Shown here: piece by piece, positions 1-4,605 of the stretch
Layout: every line of letters starts with the position of its first letter
Numbering within the stretch: position 1 is the stretch's first letter
Assembly (NCBI GenBank): GCA_005883905.1
Contig: VAYD01000011.1
Span: forward strand, 4,375-9,436
DNA length: 5,062 nucleotides
Direction of reading: 5' to 3'
Origin: Actinomycetota bacterium
GTDB lineage: Bacteria; Actinomycetota; Thermoleophilia; Solirubrobacterales; Solirubrobacteraceae
Position numbers and translations under genes: made by a program
Notes under the pieces: generated by a model
Told to the model about the DNA's origin: nothing
The model's database searches: none
Seen by the model: the letters and a program-made list of their open reading frames with translations, nothing else

Positions 1-1
1 C

Positions 2-202
2 GAAGACACCGGGGCGGATCGCGTGTCCTGTCAGGTGGTCGCCAACGCGCTGCTCGGGCTGCACCGCGCGCTGATCGACTCCGTGCGCGAGCAGGCGCTG
101 GCAGGCGCGCCGGCGAGCCGGATCCGCCGCAACGTGCGCAGGGACGCCGAGCGCGCCATCGCGCAGCTGGCGGGCGGCCTCGGCGACTTCGGCGTGCGAT
201 GA
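2..202 (+). CDS. TetR/AcrR-family transcriptional regulator, C-terminal part (5' end outside window)
   Basis: An open frame enters from the left edge and gives 66 residues before a TGA at 200-202. The visible stretch (VVANALLGLHRALIDSVREQ, then ALAG.P..RIRR.VRRDAERA, ending in GLGDFGVR) is the helical end of the ligand-binding/dimerisation domain seen in many actinobacterial TetR proteins. The N-terminal helix-turn-helix lies outside the window, so assignment rests on this tail alone. Its stop overlaps the start of the next gene as ATGA (199-202), which points to translational coupling in one transcript. By the usual logic of such pairs the regulator probably controls the downstream oxidoreductase together with itself, but no operator is visible here. 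Confidence 0.75.
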   Translation, partial: EDTGADRVSCQVVANALLGLHRALIDSVREQALAGAPASRIRRNVRRDAERAIAQLAGGLGDFGVR

Positions 203-474
203 GGGCGGTCATCCTCGACGCGCCCGGCCCGCCCGAGGCGCTCCAGATCCGCGACCTCCCGGTGCCCGAGCCGCGCCCGGGCTGGGTGTTGATCGAGGTC
301 AGGGCGTTCGGGCTCAACCGCTCCGAGCTGCACACGCGACTTGGGCTCGCGCAGGGCGTGACGTTCCCGCGCGTGCTCGGGATCGAGGCGGCCGGCGTCG
401 TGGCGGCGGCGCCCGGCGGCGAGTTCGAGCCCGGCCAGCAGGTCGCGGCGATGATGGGCGGCATGGGGCGGTGA
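199..474 (+). CDS. Quinone oxidoreductase-like MDR protein, N-terminal (GroES-like) fragment of a split gene
   Basis: This 91-residue frame is the GroES-like N-terminal domain of a zinc-independent medium-chain dehydrogenase/reductase (quinone oxidoreductase/zinc-binding-alcohol-dehydrogenase-like). Recognisable elements are the start MRAVILDAPG, the GLNRSELHTR segment (about residues 38-47), PRVLGIEAAGVV (about 57-68) and FEPGQQVAAMMGGMGR at the end. Intact relatives continue after GGMGR with a block containing a GGYAEY-type motif and then V-I-P-F. Here TGA (472-474) follows the Arg codon directly, and V-I-P-F appears at once in another frame starting at 471. The ATG overlaps the TetR stop (ATGA), and no clear Shine-Dalgarno is seen. 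An intact enzyme would reduce quinone-like or enal substrates with NADPH; this fragment alone cannot bind the cofactor. Read with 471-1121 as one disrupted gene. Confidence 0.85.
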   Translation: MRAVILDAPGPPEALQIRDLPVPEPRPGWVLIEVRAFGLNRSELHTRLGLAQGVTFPRVLGIEAAGVVAAAPGGEFEPGQQVAAMMGGMGR

Positions 475-1121
475 TCCCGTTTTGCTCCGAGCTCGACTGG
501 GCGACGCTCGGCGCGATCCCCGAGATGCTGCAGACCGCCTACGGCTCCCTGACCGTCGGCCTCGACGCACGCGCCGGCCAGACGCTGCTGATCCGCGGCG
601 GCACGTCGTCGATCGGCATGGCCACGGCGGTGCTCGCGAAGGACCGCGGCCTGACCGTGCTGTCGACGACGCGGCGGCCCGACCGCACGGCGGCGCTCGA
701 GGCCGTCGGCGTCGATCACGCGCTCGTCGACGACGGCGACGTCGCGGCGCAGGTGCGCGCGATCCTCCCCGACGGCGTCGACCTCGCGCTCGAGCTGGTC
801 GGCACCCCGACGCTGTCGGATACGTTGCGCGCCACGCGCGTCCACGGTGTCGTCTGCTTCACCGGCATGCTCAGCAACGAGTGGACGGTGCCCGACTTCT
901 ACCCGATCGACTACCTCCCCGACGGCGTCCGGCTGACGGCCTACGGCGGCGAGGCATCTGACCTCTCGGCCGAGGTCCTGCAGGGGTTCCTGGACGCGGT
1001 CGCGGCCGGGCGGCTCAGCGTGCCGATCGACCGCAGCTACACGCTCGACCAGATCCGCGAGGCGCATCGCGACATGGAGGAAGGCCGCGCGACCGGCAAG
1101 CTCGTCGTCGTCACGGGCTGA
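471..1121 (+). CDS. Quinone oxidoreductase-like MDR protein, C-terminal (NADPH-binding Rossmann) fragment of the split gene
   Basis: This frame opens with GTG (471-473), overlapping the TGA of the N-terminal fragment as GTGA. It encodes up to 216 residues: V/M-I-P-F, the helix LGAIPEMLQTAYGSLTVGLD, the cofactor loop LLIRGGTSSIGMATAVLAK (about residues 39-57), VLSTTRRPDR after the second Rossmann strand (Arg residues suit the NADPH 2'-phosphate), and the C-terminal signature FTGMLSNEWTVPDFYPIDYL followed by LTAYGGEA. It ends with GRATGKLVVVTG, the normal family C-terminus. No Cys/His set for catalytic zinc is seen. Both pieces sum to 307 residues, and from memory of relatives about 16 residues are absent at the junction. 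It could be made separately by coupling at GTGA, but loss of conserved sequence makes a pseudogene or sequence error more likely. Its 3' end overlaps the convergent GntR gene by 11 bp. Confidence 0.85.
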   Translation: MIPFCSELDWATLGAIPEMLQTAYGSLTVGLDARAGQTLLIRGGTSSIGMATAVLAKDRGLTVLSTTRRPDRTAALEAVGVDHALVDDGDVAAQVRAILPDGVDLALELVGTPTLSDTLRATRVHGVVCFTGMLSNEWTVPDFYPIDYLPDGVRLTAYGGEASDLSAEVLQGFLDAVAAGRLSVPIDRSYTLDQIREAHRDMEEGRATGKLVVVTG

Positions 1122-1733
1122 GCAGGCCGCCCACGGCGTGCTCGCCCTCGCTGAGGTGGCGGCGGACCGCCTCCGGGCCCACGGTCTGCAGCTCGCGGCG
1201 CAGGGTCTCGTGGTGGGCGATCATCTCCTCGGGCGACCACACCGGCCGCAGCGCGACGACGAACAGCCGCAGCTCGCCGGCGAGCGACTCGTGGACCGCT
1301 GAGATGCGCGGGCTCTGGGCCGCGGGACGGCCTCGTGCGCGTCGACGATGCGACGCCAGACGACGCGCTTGGCGCGGCAGACGCGCGCGAGCGCGTCGAC
1401 CGCCTTGCTGAGCTCGGCGTCGAGTTCCTGCGGGCGCTCGGCCAGCGCGATCCGCGCGGCCTCGACCTCGAGCGCCGTGCGCAGCGCGAAGAGGTCGTGC
1501 AACTCGGGCTCCGTCAGGCTCGCCACGCGCGCCCCGCGGTGCGATTCCGTGACGACGAGGCCCTCGGCGGCCAGCTGCGCGAGCGCGCTGCGGGCGGTCA
1601 CGCGGGCGACGTCGTACTCCTCGACGATCGTGCGCTCGATCAGCCGCGTGCCCGGCCCGAGCTCGCCATTGAGGATCCGGTCGCGCAGAGCCGCCGCCAG
1701 CGCGGCGACGGTGGTCGTGGCGGTCGGCGCCAT
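1111..1733 (-). pseudogene. GntR-family (FadR/FCD-type) repressor, frameshifted in the FCD domain
   Basis: The ATG at 1733 opens a winged helix-turn-helix: AALRDRILNGELGPGTRLIE, then IVEEYDVARVTARSALAQLAAEGLV and the wing ESHRGARVASLT. The start of an FCD effector domain follows (LHDLFALRTALEVEAARIAL, then WRRIVDAHEAV). At 1324-1325 the frame shifts. The opened frame runs on as unrelated Arg/Ser-rich residues to 1221, whereas the adjacent frame gives the expected rest of the FCD domain (SPRISAVHESLAGELRLFVV, VWSPEEMIAHHETLRRELQ, RRHLSEGEHAVGGLLSP) and a stop at 1111-1113. Intact relatives have about six more residues between DAHEAV and the A-A-x-S-P-R segment, so about 16 nt seem lost. The gene begins 7 nt after the MFS stop and is surely co-transcribed with it. 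If real, the DNA-binding domain survives but the effector pocket does not. Confidence 0.85.
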
Positions 1734-1740
1734 CCGCGGA

Positions 1741-2904
1741 TCATGCCGTGGCCGGCGCGGCGGCGACCTCGGCGCGCGCGGCGGCAGGCTCGCCGATGAA
1801 CGCGCGCCCGGCGACGATCGCGCCGATGGTCCAGCTGAGCCCGGCGCCGGCGAGGACCACGCGCCACGACGGCGCGAGCGACGCCAGCGCCCCCGCGCCG
1901 GCGGCGGCGCACCACATCGACGCGTACAGCCCGCCGGCGGCGCGGCCGCGCGCGGCCTCGCCCGCGCTGCGCTGGACCTGCATCGCGACCACAGGCAGGT
2001 ACGCCCAGTAGACCGCCAGCCCGACGCCGGCGGCGGCCACGAACAGCGCGAGCGTCGACGCGGTCGCCGCGAGCGCGAACCCGAGCGCGCCGGCGATCAG
2101 CGTCGCCACCATCGGCGCGCGCGGGCCGGCGCGATCGCCGGCGCGCGCCGCGAGCACGACGAGCGGCAGGCCGAGCGCGCCGGTCAACGGCGCGAGGCCG
2201 GTCCAGTCGTGCCCGTGGCCGAGCCCGTCGGCGCCGACCGCTTCCGCGATGCGGGTCAGCACGGTCCAGTGGCCCGCGAGCACGCACGCGCTCACGATCC
2301 AGCCCGCGTACACGCCGCGCGGGTGGGCGTAGGGCGCGGTGCCGGCCGTGCGGCGGGGCCCGCCGCCGCGCGCGATGAGGGCGGCGCGCGCGGCGGTGGC
2401 CGCGAGGAGGAGCGGGAGCAGGCAGCTCACGACGAGCGCGGTGACGGTCCAGCCGGCGGCGTCGCCCAGCAGCTGCGCGATCGCGGGGCCTGTGAGCACC
2501 GCGAACGCGACGGCGAGCATCATCGGGCTGAGCGCGCGGCCGGTCTCGTGTTCGGTGCGCGAGCGCGCCAGCGCCGCCTGGGCGGCAGGCGGGACTCCGG
2601 CGGTCGCCGCGCCCTGGAGCGCGCGCGCGACGATCAGCGCCGGTTCGCTCGGAGCGAGCGCGACCATCGCGCCGGACACGGCGGCCAGCCCGAGCGCCAG
2701 CACGATCACGCGCTCGGCTGCCACACGGTCGGCGACGCGACCCCACAGCGCGAACCCGGCAGCGAACGCGAGGCAGAACGGGACCACCAGGACGGACGGA
2801 TCGAGCGGGCCGCCGGGCGCGTCGGCGCGCTCCGCAAGGACCGGCAGCGCCGCGGACGGCAGGTAGGCGGCGAAGGTGGCGAGCTGGATCCAGCGGCGCG
2901 ACAT
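1741..2904 (-). CDS. MFS transporter, 12-helix drug/metabolite exporter-like
   Basis: From ATG at 2904 the product has 387 residues, the usual size for a 12-helix major facilitator. Hydrophobic segments alternate with short loops throughout. Motif A is recognisable after the second helix as GRVADRVAAER, with a degenerate second copy, ARAGDRAGPR, after helix 8. Helix 4 carries ARALQGAATAG. The N-terminus (MSRRWIQLATFAAYLPSAAL) and C-terminus (Ala/Glu-rich tail) look cytoplasmic. The protein should be a proton-coupled inner-membrane exporter; the substrate cannot be read from sequence. An in-frame ATG at 2931 would add MANCPTITP but lies inside the operator and downstream of no promoter, so 2904 is preferred: a TACAAT box sits 7 nt upstream, as in leaderless genes. 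It is the first gene of an operon with the GntR repressor 7 nt downstream, and its promoter is overlapped by the repressor-type boxes at 2913-2941. Confidence 0.9.
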   Translation of the reverse strand: MSRRWIQLATFAAYLPSAALPVLAERADAPGGPLDPSVLVVPFCLAFAAGFALWGRVADRVAAERVIVLALGLAAVSGAMVALAPSEPALIVARALQGAATAGVPPAAQAALARSRTEHETGRALSPMMLAVAFAVLTGPAIAQLLGDAAGWTVTALVVSCLLPLLLAATAARAALIARGGGPRRTAGTAPYAHPRGVYAGWIVSACVLAGHWTVLTRIAEAVGADGLGHGHDWTGLAPLTGALGLPLVVLAARAGDRAGPRAPMVATLIAGALGFALAATASTLALFVAAAGVGLAVYWAYLPVVAMQVQRSAGEAARGRAAGGLYASMWCAAAGAGALASLAPSWRVVLAGAGLSWTIGAIVAGRAFIGEPAAARAEVAAAPATA

Positions 2905-2911
2905 GGGCGTG

Positions 2912-2941
2912 ATTGTAGGACAATTCGCCATTGTCCTACAA
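2912..2941 (-). promoter_or_regulatory. Promoter of the MFS-GntR operon (leaderless type)
   Basis: On the minus strand TTGTAG (2941-2936) and TACAAT (2917-2912) are separated by 18 bp. TACAAT matches five of six bases of the -10 consensus; the -35 box matches only its TTG. Seven bases separate the -10 hexamer from the ATG at 2904, so transcription would begin at or very near the A of the start codon. No Shine-Dalgarno is present, consistent with a leaderless mRNA. The placement is inferred from sequence only. Confidence 0.6.
2913..2941. promoter_or_regulatory. Predicted GntR/FCD repressor operator (two TTGTNNNACAA boxes, 11-bp perfect inverted repeat)
   Basis: TTGTAGGACAA (2913-2923) and TTGTCCTACAA (2931-2941) are exact reverse complements separated by the 7-bp spacer TTCGCCA. 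Each box is itself palindromic in its outer bases (TTGT-N3-ACAA), the form expected for FadR/FCD-type GntR dimers, whose sites typically carry GT and AC half-site cores. The boxes lie 18 bp centre to centre. One covers the -10 and the other the -35 of the MFS promoter, so binding should block RNA polymerase. The AT content stands out sharply from the surrounding GC-rich sequence. The obvious ligand is the GntR protein encoded as the second gene of this operon, giving autoregulation. Confidence 0.8.
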
Positions 2942-2962
2942 CTTGGATCTTCTGCGAGCCCC

Positions 2963-2968
2963 TACACT
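2963..2968 (+). promoter_or_regulatory. -10 element of a leaderless-type promoter for the SGNH hydrolase
   Basis: TACACT (T1, A2 and T6 conserved) ends 8 nt before the ATG at 2977. This is the distance expected when transcription starts on the start codon, and no Shine-Dalgarno is present. The -35 region is weak: only TTGGAT at 2943-2948 is close, with a short 14-bp spacer. The right-hand operator box ends at 2941, so a bound repressor could also hinder this promoter. Confidence 0.45.
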
Positions 2969-2976
2969 GGCCCTCG

Positions 2977-3477
2977 ATGCACCGGCTCGCGTTGGTCCTG
3001 GCGTGCGTGCTCGCCGCGCCGGCGGCCGCCGGCGAGCTCCACGCGGACAACGTGCTGGTCGTCGGCGACTCGCTTGCCACCGGGCTCGAGCCGTATCTCG
3101 GCCAGCTCGTCGCCCCACGGTCGATCGTGTGGGACGCGAGCGCCGGCCGCACGACGCCGGAGGGACTCGTGCGGCTGCGAGCTCAGCTGCGGGTTCGCGA
3201 CCGGATCCGCCGCGCGCTGCGCGCGATCCCACCGCACGTCTGCATCGTCTGGGCCGACCTCGACCGGCCGGCCCGCAAGGGCCCATACCGCCCGCTCAAT
3301 GCCGCGCTCGCCCGCGCCGCCCGCCACGACCACCGGCTCGTGCTCGTCCATTGGCACCACGCCGTCGCAAGCCACCGCGTTCGCCTCCCGGACCACATCC
3401 ATCCGGACACGGCCGGCTTCGAGTACCGCAGCCGGCTCTTCGCTCAGGCGCTCGAGCGCTGCTTCGGCGGCGCGTAG
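2977..3477 (+). CDS. Small secreted SGNH/GDSL-type hydrolase, possibly lacking block III
   Basis: The 166-residue product starts MHRLALVLACVLAAPAAAG, a typical Sec signal peptide with cleavage probable around residues 18-20. VLVVGDSLATG follows, with the GDS nucleophile elbow at Ser32. Near the C-terminus DHIHPDTAGF supplies the Asp139-x-x-His142 pair of block V, so the serine esterase/lipase fold is well supported. IVWADLDRP and the stretch to LVHW match the middle strands of small actinobacterial SGNH proteins. However, the usual block III (GxND) is missing: LRAQLR (ending about residue 72) runs straight into VRDRIRRALRAI, where relatives have a strand plus G-T-N-D. This suggests an in-frame loss of roughly 20 codons near 3190-3200, or a divergent oxyanion hole. 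ATG 2977 is chosen for the signal peptide and the TACACT box. The frame is open far upstream, but that is only antisense to the MFS gene. The 3' end overlaps the VOC gene by 34 bp. Confidence 0.8.
   Translation: MHRLALVLACVLAAPAAAGELHADNVLVVGDSLATGLEPYLGQLVAPRSIVWDASAGRTTPEGLVRLRAQLRVRDRIRRALRAIPPHVCIVWADLDRPARKGPYRPLNAALARAARHDHRLVLVHWHHAVASHRVRLPDHIHPDTAGFEYRSRLFAQALERCFGGA
3017..3034. repeat. Perfect 18-bp GC-only palindrome
   Basis: The sequence reads identically on both strands around the centre between 3025 and 3026 (GGCGG/CCGCC core, arms CGCC and GGCG). It falls within the codons for the end of the signal peptide of the SGNH hydrolase and could fold into a hairpin in the mRNA about 40 nt after the start. 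Ala/Gly codons in high-GC DNA readily produce such palindromes, so no function is assigned. Confidence 0.5.
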
Positions 3478-3845
3478 CGATGGTGCAGGCCGAGCGGGTT
3501 GCCGTCGGGGTCCTTGAAGATCGCCTGGTGGCAGACGCCGGAGTCGAAGACGTCGGTGACGAACTCGACGCCGGCGGCCTCGAGCTGCTCGCGCGCGGCG
3601 GCGACGTCGTCGACCTGGAGCGCGATCGGCATGGCGTTGGGGCGGAACTCCTGGCCGAACGCCTTGGTTTCCATGACGGCCAGCGTGAGGTTGCCCGCCT
3701 GGAACTCGGCGCCCGGCATCTGGCCGTAGCGGTCGATGCACGGCAGGCCGAGCACGTCGCCGTAGAACGCGACGGCGGCGTCGAAGTCAGCGGTCGGGAC
3801 GCAGACGAAGTCGACGCCCTTGACGAGGGTTTGGCTGGAGATCAT
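3444..3845 (-). CDS. VOC-family protein (glyoxalase/bleomycin-resistance/dioxygenase fold)
   Basis: A complete 133-residue vicinal-oxygen-chelate protein. The first beta-alpha-beta-beta-beta module is VDFVCVPTADFDAAVAFYGD with LGLP, then EFQAGNLTLAVME. The second is PIALQVDDVAAAREQLEAAG, then DSGVCHQAIFKDPDGNPLGL and HHRYAPP. VCH, DPDGN and HHRY form the signature of a common, mostly uncharacterised actinobacterial subgroup. The first strand has V-C-V where metal-dependent members carry His or Gln, and the last strand lacks the usual Glu, so a glyoxalase I-like metal site is not evident and the substrate is unknown. ATG 3845 is the only sensible start and matches where relatives begin. No Shine-Dalgarno is seen; CATCGT 7 nt upstream is a weak -10 candidate for a leaderless start. 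The gene diverges from the AraC regulator with no gap and overlaps the hydrolase tail by 34 bp. Confidence 0.9.
   Translation of the reverse strand: MISSQTLVKGVDFVCVPTADFDAAVAFYGDVLGLPCIDRYGQMPGAEFQAGNLTLAVMETKAFGQEFRPNAMPIALQVDDVAAAREQLEAAGVEFVTDVFDSGVCHQAIFKDPDGNPLGLHHRYAPPKQRSSA
3836..3840 (+). promoter_or_regulatory. Ribosome binding site for the AraC-family gene
   Basis: TGGAG ends 7 nt before GTG 3848 and only 4 nt before the TTG at 3845, so it favours GTG 3848 as the start. It lies inside the first codons of the divergent VOC gene. It is one of the few Shine-Dalgarno-like sites in the window. Confidence 0.5.
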
Positions 3846-3847
3846 TG

Positions 3848-4579
3848 GTGAGACGATGTCAGACGGTGGATCTGTCGCCCGGATATCGGGAGCTGGCGCC
3901 GCCGCGCGAGCTGCGCGACGTGGTCGCGTGTCTGTGGATCCGCGTGCACGGCACGGGTGACGACGTGCGCATCCTGCCCGACGCCTGCAGCGACGTGGTC
4001 TGGCGTCAGGGCACCGGAACGACGATCGCCGGGCCGGACACGAGCGCCAAGGTGGTCCTCGGCACGCCCGGCGCGGTGCTGATCGGCCTGCGCTTCCAGC
4101 CGGGCGCGGGCGGCGGCGCACTCGGGGTGCCGCTCGACGCGCTTCGCGATCTGCGGGTCGAGGCCGCCGAGGTCGATCGCGCGTTCGACCTCGCAGGCGA
4201 CCTCGCGCCGGCCGAGGTGATTGGGCACTTCCTCGAAGCAGCGGCCGGGCGCGAGCCCGACGAGCTCGTCGCCGAGGCGGCGCGTCGCCTGCGCACCCAG
4301 GACGTCGAAACCGTCGCGCGCGAGCTGTTCATCAGCGATCGCCAACTTCGGCGCCGCTTCCACACGGCCGTCGGCTACGGGCCCAAGACGCTGGCGCGGG
4401 TGCTGCGCTTCCGCCGCTTCGTCGACGCGATCGACGACGGCCGCGCCGACCTCGCGGCGCTCGCGTTCGACATCGGCTACGCCGATCAGGCGCACCTGAC
4501 GCGCGAGGCGACGCGCCTGGCCGGGCTGTCGCCCGCGGCGTTCGTGCGCGACCGGACGTCCGTTCCGTTCAAGACCTGA
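3848..4579 (+). CDS. AraC-family transcriptional regulator with DUF6597-like N-terminal domain
   Basis: The product has 243 residues from GTG 3848. The N-terminal domain (GYRELAPPRELRDVVACLW, RILPDACSDVVWR, then IAGPDTS and GLRFQPGAGGGALGVPLDAL) is the DUF6597-type sensor domain common in actinobacterial AraC proteins. The C-terminal third is the AraC DNA-binding domain: the first helix-turn-helix VARELFISDRQLRRRFHTAV (about residues 156-175) with GYGPKTLARVLRFRRF, and the second LAALAFDIGYADQAHLTREA (about 202-221), ending SPAAFVRDR and VPFKT. The ligand is unknown. It is divergent from the VOC gene and probably regulates it, although no operator can be made out. The start is uncertain: TTG 3845 and GTG 3866 are also in frame, and an ATG at 3856 is out of frame. 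The Shine-Dalgarno at 3836-3840 favours 3848. No internal frameshift is seen. Confidence 0.88.
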   Translation: MRRCQTVDLSPGYRELAPPRELRDVVACLWIRVHGTGDDVRILPDACSDVVWRQGTGTTIAGPDTSAKVVLGTPGAVLIGLRFQPGAGGGALGVPLDALRDLRVEAAEVDRAFDLAGDLAPAEVIGHFLEAAAGREPDELVAEAARRLRTQDVETVARELFISDRQLRRRFHTAVGYGPKTLARVLRFRRFVDAIDDGRADLAALAFDIGYADQAHLTREATRLAGLSPAAFVRDRTSVPFKT

Positions 4580-4605
4580 CGGCGCCGCGCGCCGATCATC
4601 GCCAC

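Noticed and set aside
1100..1135. A bidirectional terminator between the convergent MDR and GntR genes
   Set aside because: The genes overlap by 11 bp, and only a 4-bp GGGC/GCCC stem with a 10-nt loop is seen, with no T-run.
1640..2923. A 427-codon minus-strand frame overlapping the MFS gene
   Set aside because: It is a shadow of the MFS gene in another frame: Arg-rich low-complexity translation with no domain.
2905..2931. The longer MFS start at ATG 2931
   Set aside because: It would put the start inside the operator and upstream of the inferred transcription start, and adds only nine residues (MANCPTITP) unlike a transporter N-terminus.
3001..3010. Lipoprotein signal (LAC at residues 8-10 of the hydrolase)
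   Set aside because: The Cys lies only ten residues from the start with too little hydrophobic core before it, and a normal Ala-x-Ala-type cleavage region follows.
1348..3477. A 709-codon open frame on the plus strand upstream of and including the hydrolase
   Set aside because: Everything before 2977 is Arg/Ala-rich, lacks any recognisable domain and is antisense to the well-supported MFS and GntR genes. Only the last 166 codons are a real gene.
3820..3825. TTGACG as a -35 element for the AraC gene
   Set aside because: The hexamer is good, but no acceptable -10 box lies 16-19 bp downstream (CATTGG/ATTGGT only), so no promoter is called.
4580..4605. GGCGC-CGC-GCGCC hairpin after the AraC stop as a terminator
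   Set aside because: The stem is only 5 bp with a 3-nt loop and no T-run; such repeats are common by chance at this GC content.
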